From the NCBI RefSeq assembly GCF_026790065.1, contig NZ_JALAMO010000018.1:62001-126000 (forward strand): a DNA stretch of 64,000 bases, given 5' to 3'. This stretch comes from Bacillus sp. N13C7 (lineage in GTDB: Bacteria > Bacillota > Bacilli > Bacillales > Bacillaceae). The notes beneath the pieces were generated by a model. The model was not told the origin of the DNA. It made no database searches and worked only from the letters and a program-made list of their open reading frames with translations. This document shows, piece by piece, positions 1-8,526 of the stretch (position 1 is the stretch's first letter; every line of letters begins with the position of its first letter). A program made the translations under genes and the position numbers.

Positions 1-189
1 AGCGAGTACTGTGAATAATGGCGTTTTTGTTTTGCCTTGCTTTTTTTTCTGTTCTCTTTTATTTTTTACAGATTGTCTTGTCGGAAGGCTTTCTCCATCA
101 TCATCGACATAATCATCCGCCAATGCGGCGTTTTGATCTTCATAAAGATTCTGGGCTTTTCTTCTCTCTACTCTCGACATGTTCGTCAT
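1..189 (-). CDS. ypbE: YpbE, N-terminal 63 codons (cut by window edge)
   Basis: Only the first 63 residues are inside the window. They are charged and hydrophilic (MTNMSRVERRKAQ near the start, then a KKKQGKTK stretch around residues 48-56), followed by PLFTVLA at the edge, where a membrane anchor would be expected. The ATG at 189 has a GGAGGG site six bases upstream, which decides the start. The first 50 bases overlap the 3' end of ypbD in another frame. From memory of B. subtilis gene order this is ypbE, whose full protein carries a C-terminal LysM peptidoglycan-binding domain; that domain is outside the window, so the function is inferred from order and N-terminal match only. Confidence 0.8.
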   Translation of the reverse strand, partial: MTNMSRVERRKAQNLYEDQNAALADDYVDDDGESLPTRQSVKNKREQKKKQGKTKTPLFTVLA

Positions 190-742
190 GTTTATCCCTC
201 CTCACATGTTCAAAACGAATCTGACAGGCAAACACGGCATCGATGATAAAATGCGCCGTCACCGGCACGAATAAGTTGCCGGTCCATTCATACATCAGAC
301 CGAGCAAAAAGCTGATTGCTGTCACCATGAAAAATAACAGCCATTTAGACAAATACCGAAAATGCAGAACGGCAAATACAACGCTGGCCGCCCATAGACC
401 GATATGAGTCTGCAGCACTCCTCTGAATAACATTTCTTCCGCGAAAGCAATCAGAAGCGTTAAAAATATAATATGAGGGATTGACCTCTTACTGAATATT
501 TTTTTATTGATTCCGCCGTCATCATATAAATGAGGCGGGCACCATTTCATCACGGCCATATCGGCTAAAATAACAATAACTGCAATAGAAATACCATACC
601 AAATAATTCGCATATCGTGAATATCCCAGAGCTTTAGTACGTCTCTTACGTCCGCAAAAAAGAATAAGCCCGTTACTGCTGAAGCGATGATGATCAAAAG
701 CTGCGTCAAATATAACTGCTTCAGCATATCACGATCAGACAT
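140..742 (-). CDS. ypbD: CPBP-family intramembrane protease-like protein YpbD
   Basis: This 200-residue, mostly hydrophobic protein has about five or six membrane segments. It carries the CPBP (Abi/CAAX protease) signature: a glutamate pair in EEMLFRG near residues 102-108, a histidine in AVLHFR about 20 residues later, and a third motif with HFIIDAVF near residue 165. The family comprises membrane glutamic proteases and protease-like proteins; the substrate here is unknown. The start 26 bases after the recS stop has an AGGAT-type site; an alternative Met lies at residue 6. The charged tail overlaps ypbE by 50 bases, so the last 16 codons lie over the ypbE start. Likely cotranscribed with recS and ypbB. 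Confidence 0.85.
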   Translation of the reverse strand: MSDRDMLKQLYLTQLLIIIASAVTGLFFFADVRDVLKLWDIHDMRIIWYGISIAVIVILADMAVMKWCPPHLYDDGGINKKIFSKRSIPHIIFLTLLIAFAEEMLFRGVLQTHIGLWAASVVFAVLHFRYLSKWLLFFMVTAISFLLGLMYEWTGNLFVPVTAHFIIDAVFACQIRFEHVRRDKHDEHVESREKKSPESL

Positions 743-768
743 ATGCTGTATGAGATCCTTTTGCTGTT

Positions 769-2259
769 TCAGTTCAGCTCACCTACAGTCTGCAACCTGA
801 ATATCCGGTGTAACTCCGAACTCCAGCTGTCTAACGGCGCCATTTTACTCCGTTCTCCTTTATGTTCATACAAGGATAGATCGAAACCGCAATGTGAACA
901 GCACGGGAGGTTTCCCTCATCAGGCTCGTATGATTCATCAAAATAGGCTAACAGTGACTTCCTTAAACAGCCGTCACGCTGAAGCAGAAAAGATACGCGG
1001 CGCATTTTTTCCAGCTTCAGCTCCATGCGATATGAAATTTCCCGCTTCATTAATTCAATTGATGTTAACCCCTGCATAAAGAGATGAATCATCATACGTG
1101 CTTGTGTCTCTCCGATACCATACTCCATTAATAAGTCACGCAGCCTTCTTTCATCCCGCTCCTCCGTCTGCTCCAGCACACGGATCACATCGGCGATTTC
1201 TTCAGTTGTGACACTCTCCATCTGGATAATCTGCTCCTGCAAATCAAAATCCCCTGGCGCACGCAGTAAAATGCTGACACTCGGCTTTCCGTCACGTCCC
1301 GCTCTGCCGATTTCCTGCATAAAAGCTTCAGCCGTCTGCGGGAGATGAAAATGAATTACATATCTAATATCAGGCTTATCGACACCCATTCCAAACGCAT
1401 TCGTACAACATATGACATCAAGCTGGTTATGAATAAACTGCTGCTGAATTAAAATCCTGTCCCCAGACTCCATACCGCCATGGTAAAAGTCGGCTCTGCT
1501 GCTCGTTTTGCTTTTGATTTCACCCGCTAATTCCTCAGCCCATTTTCGTGTCGGACAATAAACAATTCCCGGACCTTGCAGGTTTTCAACCAGCTGAATG
1601 ACCCTATCTATTTTTTCGGCAGTGTCCGCCGCATTTTCAACCCTGAGCGCGATGTTTGGGCGATTGACTGAGTTTAGATGCCGTTCGGCATGCTGCAGCT
1701 CCAGCAGGTTCATGACATCCTGCAGCGTATCCTTTGTAGCTGTAGCAGTCAATGCCAGAACCGTCGGATGCCCAAGTTGTTTTCTCAGCTGTCCGAGCTT
1801 TGAATAGTCAGGCCTGAAATCGTGCCCCCATTCAGATATACAATGAGCTTCATCAATTACGAATAGGCTGATCGGGACGTTTCTCAATTTTTCCAATACA
1901 TATGGGGACTGCAAAGCCTCAGGAGACAAGTATAAAAATTTATAGCGATGAATGTGCTCTAACACGAATTGTCTTTCCTGCCAGCTAAGCATGCTGTTCA
2001 AAGCGGCCGCACGCTTTTCGCCCCTTGCTTTAAGCTGCTGTACCTGATCCTCCATTAAAGAAAGCAATGGAGAAACGATTAATACCATACCGTCAAGCAT
2101 ATAGCCAGGCAGCTGGTAGCAAAGCGATTTCCCTCCGCCAGTCGGAAGCATCGCAATGGTATCCTTCCCGCTGAGTATGCTGCTAATAATGTCCTCCTGC
2201 CCCTTTTTAAATGAAGTAAAACCAAAAAACTGATATAACGTTTGCTGTAATTTAGTCAT
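769..2259 (-). CDS. recS: RecQ-family ATP-dependent DNA helicase RecS
   Basis: A 496-residue superfamily 2 helicase of the RecQ type, expected to unwind DNA 3' to 5' in recombination and fork repair. Walker A TGGGKS is at residues 40-45 and the DEAH box at 136-139, followed by CISEWGHDFRPDY, which is typical of RecQ. The helicase C-domain has NAFGMGVDKPDIR and QEIGRAGRDG. A cysteine cluster near residues 452-477 matches the RecQ zinc-binding region. No HRDC domain follows, so it is shorter than E. coli RecQ (about 610 residues). This fits B. subtilis RecS (formerly ypbC) rather than the longer RecQ paralogue. It overlaps ypbB by 8 bases, so translation is probably coupled. Confidence 0.93.
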   Translation of the reverse strand: MTKLQQTLYQFFGFTSFKKGQEDIISSILSGKDTIAMLPTGGGKSLCYQLPGYMLDGMVLIVSPLLSLMEDQVQQLKARGEKRAAALNSMLSWQERQFVLEHIHRYKFLYLSPEALQSPYVLEKLRNVPISLFVIDEAHCISEWGHDFRPDYSKLGQLRKQLGHPTVLALTATATKDTLQDVMNLLELQHAERHLNSVNRPNIALRVENAADTAEKIDRVIQLVENLQGPGIVYCPTRKWAEELAGEIKSKTSSRADFYHGGMESGDRILIQQQFIHNQLDVICCTNAFGMGVDKPDIRYVIHFHLPQTAEAFMQEIGRAGRDGKPSVSILLRAPGDFDLQEQIIQMESVTTEEIADVIRVLEQTEERDERRLRDLLMEYGIGETQARMMIHLFMQGLTSIELMKREISYRMELKLEKMRRVSFLLQRDGCLRKSLLAYFDESYEPDEGNLPCCSHCGFDLSLYEHKGERSKMAPLDSWSSELHRIFRLQTVGELN

Positions 2260-3310
2260 ATTGCTGCACCTGCTTTGTCAATGCCAGTCTGATTTGAAAA
2301 TAGCTGAACCGCTGCTCCAGCCCATCGCGAATTTGTTTGATTTTGTTCGTCCGCATTCGTTTAGCAAACGCAGCAATGCGAAGCTGGTCTTCCGCTGATA
2401 CATAGTCATCAATCATAAACGCAGGCTCATGGAGAGAAATCTCGACAATATGGTCTTCAATGGTTGCTGTTTTCAGCTTTCTGATTTCGGCAATTCGCTG
2501 TATCGGGATCCCTTGTTTCACCATCTGCCATGTTTTCCTCGTTGACTCTGTCAGGGCATTCTCTAAATGCACATCAGATAGGAGGTCCCTTAACAGAGAA
2601 TGTTCACACTCCGGAAGAGAATGAATAAAATAATGTACGGAAGCCCAAAACATGACATAAACATACCATTCATCTTCTTTCAGCGTGTCAGCAAGCTGCC
2701 TGCTCGTATAACCGATCCTATCATGCGAGGTTAAGGAGTAGACAAAAATTTGCGCTGCTTTGTCATCAATCTTATGCAAATTCTCCTCCAGCATGGCAAA
2801 AAGGCTGTTTGCCATCTCTATATGATCCGTATGCCGGGACAGGTATTTCTTTACCCAGTGAAGTGTCTTATAATCCTTGGTGACAGGGATATACTGCCTG
2901 CTCCCTCGCTGTTTATGAGATAAGACCTGCACAAGCAGCGAAAGCCTTTTCCAAAGTACGCCGGCAGCCTGCTGGTAATAAGCGCCGTGGCAGTGAGCCG
3001 GCCAGGGGCGTTCACTGAGAGCATGTCTCAATGCAGTTTCGCCGCTGGCTGTCACCTTGTATGTATCTGTTTCAGACATTGGTTCGACATATGAATGCTG
3101 TTCAAGCTTGGTGAGTGACGCTGAAATATCGCTTCTCGAACATTGCTGAACCATCCCAAAGTATTTTGCCGTCTGAAATAAGCCGGCATCTTGAATGGTT
3201 TGTGACGATCTTTTGCCTTTGAATAGGTGAAAAACAGCACTTCCTGACCGTTCTCCGTTTATTTTGCAAAGGCAATCGAGAACCATAATATCGAAGTAAT
3301 TTAATGACAA
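2252..3310 (-). CDS. ypbB: YpbB, helix-turn-helix partner of RecS
   Basis: A 352-residue soluble protein encoded just upstream of and overlapping recS. The C-terminal part (about residues 255-345) contains IQRIAEIRKLKTATIEDHIVE, which resembles the helix-turn-helix (HTH_40-like) domain found at the C terminus of some long RecQ proteins; the rest is unassigned. Together with the missing HRDC in RecS this suggests RecS and YpbB act together (inference). The start is uncertain: I chose a TTG at 3310 to match the 352-residue length I remember, preceded by GGGTGG; a GTG three codons earlier and an ATG five codons earlier are in the same frame. Function otherwise unknown. Confidence 0.8.
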   Translation of the reverse strand: MSLNYFDIMVLDCLCKINGERSGSAVFHLFKGKRSSQTIQDAGLFQTAKYFGMVQQCSRSDISASLTKLEQHSYVEPMSETDTYKVTASGETALRHALSERPWPAHCHGAYYQQAAGVLWKRLSLLVQVLSHKQRGSRQYIPVTKDYKTLHWVKKYLSRHTDHIEMANSLFAMLEENLHKIDDKAAQIFVYSLTSHDRIGYTSRQLADTLKEDEWYVYVMFWASVHYFIHSLPECEHSLLRDLLSDVHLENALTESTRKTWQMVKQGIPIQRIAEIRKLKTATIEDHIVEISLHEPAFMIDDYVSAEDQLRIAAFAKRMRTNKIKQIRDGLEQRFSYFQIRLALTKQVQQYD

Positions 3311-3403
3311 CCTATCCACCCACATTCTTCCTGACAAAAATCGTTGATTTGCTCCTTTTATTTTAACAGATTTTAAACAGAAATCGACGTTTAAAGTCAT
3401 CAT

Positions 3404-3433
3404 TAAGGGGGATGTTATGTAGATAACCCCTTA
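3404..3433. repeat. Perfect 7-bp inverted repeat between ypbB and fer
   Basis: TAAGGGG at 3404-3410 and CCCCTTA at 3427-3433 are perfect inverted arms separated by 16 bases, in the divergent ypbB/fer region. There is no T-run, so a terminator is unlikely; an operator or a chance repeat are both possible. It lies 30 bases upstream of the fer -35. Confidence 0.4.
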
Positions 3434-3462
3434 TGTGATAAGCATTCTCAATCATTTTTCTG

Positions 3463-3491
3463 TTGAAATGTGGCAGCAACATCATTACAAT
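3463..3491 (+). promoter_or_regulatory. Sigma-A-type promoter of fer
   Basis: TTGAAA (3463-3468) and TACAAT (3486-3491) are spaced by exactly 17 bases, about 85 bases upstream of the fer start. The remaining leader up to the GGGAGG site has no obvious structure. Confidence 0.65.
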
Positions 3492-3518
3492 AAGTAAGAG
3501 GAATAGGTGTTAAATTGA

Positions 3519-3824
<306 letters not shown>

Positions 3825-3831
3825 AAGCAAC

Positions 3832-3859
3832 AAAAAAGCTCCCCTGCGGGAGCTTTTTT
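3832..3859. terminator. Bidirectional terminator, fer / ribU
   Basis: The stem AAAAAGCTCCC / GGGAGCTTTTT with a short loop is flanked by A-run and T-run, so it can end transcription from both convergent genes. Confidence 0.9.
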
Positions 3860-3861
3860 AT

Positions 3862-4434
3862 TTAATGGATATGCGCGCTTCGCTGCTGTTCAATCCATGG
3901 CTTAAGCTTGATGAAAATAAGTGTGAATACAATCGTAATCACAATCCCTTTTATGATATTAAACGGCAGGATACCAGCAACGACCGCTGTTTTCAGCGCG
4001 CTGTCGGATAATGCCGGTGAATGTAAAAACCATGTGTAAGCCGGCAGAATCAGAACATAATTTAAAATGCTCATCAAAATGGTCATCGCTGCAGTTCCCA
4101 AAAGCAGACTGACAGCCAAGCCCTTTGCTGAGTTCAGCTTTTTAAATAAGAAAGCAGTCGGCAATATAAAGAGTGTCCCTGCTATAAAATTGGCAATTTG
4201 CCCAACAGGAACTCCCGCCATGCTTCCCTGTATGATATATTGAAGAACGTTTTTTATCGCTTCTACAGCAATACCCGCCAATGGTCCGTAAATGAGAATG
4301 GCAATGATAGCTGGCACATCGCTAAAATCAATTTTTAAATAATCCGGAAGACCCGGAAACGGGAAATTTAACAGCATCAAAACAAATGCAATGCTGCTCA
4401 ACATACTAATCACAACTAACTTTTTTACCTTCAC
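3862..4434 (-). CDS. ribU: Riboflavin transporter RibU (ECF S component)
   Basis: A 190-residue integral membrane protein with about six transmembrane segments. It is the substrate-binding S component that imports riboflavin with the shared ECF energy-coupling module (encoded elsewhere). The N-terminal KKLVVISMLSSIAFVLML segment and the YLKIDFSDVPA region are characteristic of RibU (formerly ypaA). I chose the GTG start at 4434 because GGAGAG precedes it and it gives the known length; the open frame extends 20 codons further without a ribosome site. Expression is controlled by the FMN riboswitch upstream, so uptake is shut off when FMN is plentiful. Confidence 0.95.
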   Translation of the reverse strand: MKVKKLVVISMLSSIAFVLMLLNFPFPGLPDYLKIDFSDVPAIIAILIYGPLAGIAVEAIKNVLQYIIQGSMAGVPVGQIANFIAGTLFILPTAFLFKKLNSAKGLAVSLLLGTAAMTILMSILNYVLILPAYTWFLHSPALSDSALKTAVVAGILPFNIIKGIVITIVFTLIFIKLKPWIEQQRSAHIH

Positions 4435-4495
4435 TGCACTCTCTCCTTTTCGATCACATCTTACTCGAAAACGGAAAGGTTCTTTTCCTGCCAAT

Positions 4496-4526
4496 AAAAA
4501 AACCGCTTCATGTATGAAAGCGGGGT
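4496..4526 (-). terminator. Hairpin plus U7 in the ribU leader (expression platform)
   Basis: Read on the minus strand, CCGCTT and AAGCGG arms (with further inner pairing) are followed by seven T residues. The hairpin lies after the FMN aptamer and about 60 bases before the ribU start, where a riboswitch-controlled terminator would sit. Confidence 0.75.
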
Positions 4527-4588
4527 TTCGAAAATTAGGCTAGGCAAAGAAACGTTTGAAAATCCAATTTCAAAACGCTTATGAACCT

Positions 4589-4722
4589 CCATCTTCTCCC
4601 ATCCAGACTATACTGTCGGCTCCGGAATCTCACCGAATCCTGCTGAAAAACAGCTCGCGGGCTTAGAGCCATCGGCTCATCACCGCCGGTAGGGAATTTC
4701 ACCCTGCCCCGAAGATTGATCA
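4589..4722 (-). ncRNA. FMN riboswitch (RFN element) of ribU
   Basis: The minus strand shows conserved RFN blocks in order: TTCGGGGCAGGGTGAAATTC, CCTACCGGCGGT, GCCCGCGAGC, GATTCGGTGAGATTCCG, GCCGACAGTATAG and the closing GGATGGGAGAAG. This aptamer binds FMN and represses the downstream riboflavin transporter. A second copy precedes ribD. Confidence 0.96.
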
Positions 4723-4737
4723 TATGAATTTAGTTTC

Positions 4738-4766
4738 ATTATAAACGATAACTGGTTGACTGTATA
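4738..4766 (-). promoter_or_regulatory. Probable sigma-A promoter of ribU
   Basis: On the minus strand TATACA (4761-4766) and TATAAT (4738-4743) are 17 bases apart, placing the transcript start just before the riboswitch. The -35 is a poor match. Confidence 0.55.
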
Positions 4767-4857
4767 GGGAATTGCTTCAAATTATATATAATCGTTGAAA
4801 GCTATATGAATATTGATTGACAAGCCTTCCTTTTATCCTTTACTGCGGCAATACACA

Positions 4858-4886
4858 TTGACACTCTATTGAGAATATGTTAAATT
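4858..4886 (+). promoter_or_regulatory. Sigma-A-type promoter of serA
   Basis: TTGACA (4858-4863) and TAAATT (4881-4886) are spaced by 17 bases, about 40 bases upstream of the serA start. The 4744-4926 gap otherwise holds only the divergent ribU promoter. Confidence 0.65.
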
Positions 4887-4926
4887 ATCAGATATTTAGT
4901 TTGACATTTTAGGAGGAAATCTAACG

Positions 4927-6504
4927 ATGTTTCGAGTATTGGTCTCAGACAAAATGAGCAACGACGGCTTACAGCCACTTATTGAATCAGACTTTATTGA
5001 AATCGTTCAAAAAAACGTAGCAGATGCAGAGGATGAATTACATACTTTTGATGCTCTTTTGGTGCGAAGCGCGACAAAAGTAACAGAAGACCTTTTCAAC
5101 AAAATGACTTCCTTAAAAATCGTCGGAAGAGCCGGTGTCGGTGTAGACAATATCGATATTGACGAGGCGACTAAACACGGGGTCATCGTGATTAACGCTC
5201 CAAACGGCAACACCATTTCGACAGCTGAGCATACATTTGCGATGATCTCTTCTTTAATGAGACATATACCTCAGGCTAATATCTCAGTGAAATCCAGAGA
5301 GTGGAACCGCACAGCTTACGTTGGTTCAGAGCTTTATGGAAAAACGCTTGGGATTGTAGGATTAGGCCGAATCGGAAGCGAAATTGCGCAGCGTGCAAGA
5401 GCATTCGGTATGACTGTTCATGTTTTTGATCCATTCTTAACTGAAGAAAGAGCGAAAAAAATCGGCGTGAACAGCCGGACATTTGAGGAAGTGCTTAAAA
5501 GCGCGGATATCATTACCGTTCACACACCTTTAACAAAAGAAACAAAAGGCTTGTTAAATAAAGAAACGATTGCAAAAACGAAAAAAGGTGTTCGCTTAAT
5601 TAACTGTGCGCGAGGCGGTATTATCGATGAAGCAGCACTTCTCGAAGCTTTGGAAAACGGGCATGTTGCCGGAGCGGCCCTTGACGTGTTTGAAGTTGAA
5701 CCGCCAGTTGACAATAAACTCGTTGATCACCCATTAGTCATTGCCACGCCTCACTTAGGAGCATCAACTAAAGAAGCGCAGCTGAATGTTGCGGCTCAAG
5801 TGTCAGAAGAAGTACTGCAGTTCGCAAAAGGTCTTCCTGTGATGTCAGCCATCAACCTGCCTGCCATGACAAAAGATGAATTCGCTAAGATCAAGCCTTA
5901 CCATCAAATCGCAGGTAAAATTGGCAGCCTCGTATCCCAATGCATGAAAGAGCCGGTACAGGATGTTGCCATTCAATATGAAGGCACAATTGCTAAGCTT
6001 GAAACATCGTTCATTACAAAAGCCCTTCTGTCAGGCTTTTTAAAACCGCGCGTTGACTCAACTGTTAACGAAGTCAATGCTGGAGGTGTCGCAAAAGAAC
6101 GCGGCATCAGCTTCAGTGAAAAAATTTCCTCTTCTGAATCTGGGTACGATAACTGCATCAGCGTAAAAGTGACAGGAGACCGCAGCACCTTTACTGTAAC
6201 GGCTACGTATATTCCTCACTTCGGAGAGCGTATTGTCGAGATCAACGGATTTAATATTGATTTTTACCCGACGGGTCACCTTGTATATATCCAGCATCAG
6301 GACACAACAGGTGTCATCGGCCGAGTCGGACGCATACTCGGAGATAACGATATTAACATTGCAACTATGCAGGTTGGCCGTAAAGAAAAAGGCGGAGAAG
6401 CCATCATGATGCTTTCCTTTGACAGACATCTTGAAGACAAAATTGTGAAGGAACTAACAGAAGTTCCTGATATTGTGTCTGTAAAACTCATTGATCTTCC
6501 ATAA
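4927..6504 (+). CDS. serA: D-3-phosphoglycerate dehydrogenase SerA
   Basis: Oxidises 3-phosphoglycerate to 3-phosphohydroxypyruvate with NAD, the first committed step of serine synthesis, in the cytoplasm. The 525-residue long form has the NAD-binding GLGRIG at residues 145-150, the signature INCARGGIIDE and the catalytic-domain PHLGAST histidine. An intervening ASB domain (about 330-440) and a C-terminal ACT domain (about 450-525, GVIGRVGRILGDNDINIATMQ region) suggest serine feedback control. The start has a strong AGGAGG site. It is monocistronic, ending in a bidirectional terminator. Confidence 0.97.
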   Translation: MFRVLVSDKMSNDGLQPLIESDFIEIVQKNVADAEDELHTFDALLVRSATKVTEDLFNKMTSLKIVGRAGVGVDNIDIDEATKHGVIVINAPNGNTISTAEHTFAMISSLMRHIPQANISVKSREWNRTAYVGSELYGKTLGIVGLGRIGSEIAQRARAFGMTVHVFDPFLTEERAKKIGVNSRTFEEVLKSADIITVHTPLTKETKGLLNKETIAKTKKGVRLINCARGGIIDEAALLEALENGHVAGAALDVFEVEPPVDNKLVDHPLVIATPHLGASTKEAQLNVAAQVSEEVLQFAKGLPVMSAINLPAMTKDEFAKIKPYHQIAGKIGSLVSQCMKEPVQDVAIQYEGTIAKLETSFITKALLSGFLKPRVDSTVNEVNAGGVAKERGISFSEKISSSESGYDNCISVKVTGDRSTFTVTATYIPHFGERIVEINGFNIDFYPTGHLVYIQHQDTTGVIGRVGRILGDNDINIATMQVGRKEKGGEAIMMLSFDRHLEDKIVKELTEVPDIVSVKLIDLP

Positions 6505-6507
6505 ATC

Positions 6508-6541
6508 AAAAAACTCAAGCTATAGCAGCTTGAGTTTTTTA
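6508..6541. terminator. Bidirectional terminator, serA / aroC
   Basis: AAACTCAAGCT (6511-6521) and AGCTTGAGTTT (6527-6537) form an 11-bp stem flanked by A and T runs between the convergent genes. Confidence 0.92.
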
Positions 6542-6543
6542 TT

Positions 6544-7311
6544 TTATTCTCGTGTGTTTTTGTGCAAAATGTCTAATACACTCCTCAGCTCCGAAACTGG
6601 TATTTGACCAGGTGCTGACGCCTCTTCTCCCGCGCCAAAAGTACAAGCTGATCCAAAAACCTCACCACTCAGCCTGCTGATCAGCCCTGTTGCAGCCATT
6701 GACATTGTAATGATTGGACGGTCTGCATATTTTGTTTTCATTGTATACGTCGCATCAAGCAGCGTTATGAGATCACCTGTATTCTTCGGCATAACAGCTA
6801 TTTTTGGAATATGCGCCCCTAAATCCTGCATTTTCCGAAGTCTCGAAAGAATCTCACCTTTCGAAGGCGTTTTCTCAAAATCATGATTTGACATCACCAC
6901 ATAGACATTGTTCTCTTCCGCTAAGGATACTAACGCTTTCACATTTGCATCTCCTGAAAATAATTCAATGTCAATAAGATCAATGTCTTTTGTTTGGACT
7001 GCCGCTTTCAGCAAAGCAAGATAGGTGCTTTCGTCTATTTCCATGCTCCCGCCTTCTTTATGGGTTCTGAATGTAAATAGAAACAGCTTGTCCGCTAATG
7101 ATTTCCGCAGTTTAGAAATCAACTGTGTGACGGCTTCTCTGTCATTAGCTTTTTCAAATACGTCGACTCGCCACTCCACAATATCAGGATTCAGTAATTT
7201 TACTGCCTCTGCTTCATTCAGAATTTGTTTTTCCGTCTTTCCCATTAGCGGAACGATGATTTTCGGCATCCCTTCACCGATGGAAACTCCTTTGATTGTT
7301 AACACGCTCAC
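6544..7311 (-). CDS. aroC: 3-dehydroquinate dehydratase, type I
   Basis: Removes water from 3-dehydroquinate to give 3-dehydroshikimate (shikimate pathway, third step). The 255-residue protein is a class I enzyme: general base His143 in VVMSNHDFE and Schiff-base Lys170 in HIPKIAVMP fall at the same numbers as in the E. coli enzyme, and a C-terminal loop SACTFGAGEEASAPGQ closes the active site. In B. subtilis nomenclature this gene is aroC (E. coli aroD). It stands alone between serA and rsiX. A start GTG/ATG shift of a few codons cannot be excluded. Confidence 0.95.
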   Translation of the reverse strand: MSVLTIKGVSIGEGMPKIIVPLMGKTEKQILNEAEAVKLLNPDIVEWRVDVFEKANDREAVTQLISKLRKSLADKLFLFTFRTHKEGGSMEIDESTYLALLKAAVQTKDIDLIDIELFSGDANVKALVSLAEENNVYVVMSNHDFEKTPSKGEILSRLRKMQDLGAHIPKIAVMPKNTGDLITLLDATYTMKTKYADRPIITMSMAATGLISRLSGEVFGSACTFGAGEEASAPGQIPVSELRSVLDILHKNTRE

Positions 7312-7394
7312 TCATCTCAAATCCTTTCAATCGTTACCTTGTTTTATTATACACGCTCAACTTTTTTTTGAAAATTTTAATTATATGAAAACAA

Positions 7395-7424
7395 ACTAAA
7401 AAAGAGCCTCAAAGGACCCATTTT
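7395..7424 (-). terminator. Probable terminator of the sigX-rsiX operon
   Basis: On the minus strand the rsiX stop is followed by GGGTC-CTTTGA-GGCTC (with wobble pairs) and six T residues, nested in AAACTAAAA/TTTTAGTTT-like flanks. The stem is weak. Confidence 0.5.
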
Positions 7425-8526
7425 AGTTTAAGAAAATCGGATTTGGAGCAGCCGGTACCGGAATAGCATCTGATACGTCATATCTGCCTATTTTTTTTGT
7501 TCTGGTTTCGGTAAAAGTCACTTCTGTGAAGCCAAACTCTTTTGCTGTTAACAGAAGACCCTCAATCATTAAAATACTGGCAATAGAATTCTCAACTTCT
7601 GATTCCTTTGAGAAGCGGACATATAAGTGCTTTTGTTTCTTCGTTACAGAATGGACAGTACCTGCTTGAATAAGAGGTGTTGTATGTTCCTGATTGCTCG
7701 ATTCCATTTCTTTAATCGCTTCTTTGACCGTATCAAATGTTTTTTCTGACGGAATGAGAAAGTTCCCTTGTTCATTTTTGTACAAGTAGTAAGCTCTTCT
7801 TGACTGTTTGGGAATCGAAATTTCCGTAAAAGTGCCATATGAACCAATACGAACGCCACTGTCATTTTGCTCCGATAAAAATTTTATTTTTTCATATGGG
7901 CTCCATTTTAAGGATTCTTTCAGCAATTTTTTTAACAGTGTATCATCTTTTAAAGAAAAAGCCGTAACTGGCTGATGGACCTGTATACTTAATTCCTTCT
8001 GCTTTGGTTTTTCCTTTATCTCTAGTTCATCTATGAAGGATGGAATCGTAATGGCATGATCCAAGATATCTAATTCACTACTTACAGACAGCATGTCCTG
8101 GATCGTTTGGTCTGCATTTGTTTTTTGGATGCTGACGGGGATAATTGCGGATGTTTCGGCATCAGCAATCGCTACAGTAATGTAATGGTTCTGTTCCTTT
8201 TCAGGAACAACATACGATGTCTGATCCAGGGCTGATGCAGCTTTTGGGCTGTCTGCTGTCTCAGTTTTCGCAACAGCGTTCTCTTGGGACGCTTCTTTTT
8301 GTTGAGGCTGTGCCTGATCAAAGAATTGAGGAGAAATAATGAAGGCGATATAAACCGCAATTGCAGTGGCACATGCGGGGCCAATCCACCTAACAGCGGG
8401 CTTTTTGTTGCTTTTTTCCATCGCTAGCCGTCTGTAAATATCCTGAGGCGAACGATAGTCTTTAACTGCCGGAAGTTGACTTAACAACTCCTTTATCTGT
8501 TCTTCGTTCCAATCTGACTTCATCAT
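7423..8526 (-). CDS. rsiX: Anti-sigma factor RsiX
   Basis: A 367-residue single-pass membrane anti-sigma factor that binds and inhibits SigX. The N-terminal cytoplasmic part (about 1-45) carries the sigma-binding segment; WIGPACATAIAVYIAFII at about 46-63 is the membrane span; the large extracytoplasmic domain contains repeated GerMN-like spore-germination/lipoprotein-type folds. The ORF overlaps the 3' end of sigX by 65 bases, an arrangement that couples sigma and anti-sigma synthesis. The start ATG-ATG follows GGAGG. Matches RsiX of B. subtilis with numerous substitutions, making it one of the more diverged proteins here. Confidence 0.95.
   Translation of the reverse strand: MMKSDWNEEQIKELLSQLPAVKDYRSPQDIYRRLAMEKSNKKPAVRWIGPACATAIAVYIAFIISPQFFDQAQPQQKEASQENAVAKTETADSPKAASALDQTSYVVPEKEQNHYITVAIADAETSAIIPVSIQKTNADQTIQDMLSVSSELDILDHAITIPSFIDELEIKEKPKQKELSIQVHQPVTAFSLKDDTLLKKLLKESLKWSPYEKIKFLSEQNDSGVRIGSYGTFTEISIPKQSRRAYYLYKNEQGNFLIPSEKTFDTVKEAIKEMESSNQEHTTPLIQAGTVHSVTKKQKHLYVRFSKESEVENSIASILMIEGLLLTAKEFGFTEVTFTETRTKKIGRYDVSDAIPVPAAPNPIFLN

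Noticed and set aside
6058-6429. 123-codon minus-strand frame inside serA
   Set aside because: Opposite the ACT-domain region of SerA; no start signal.
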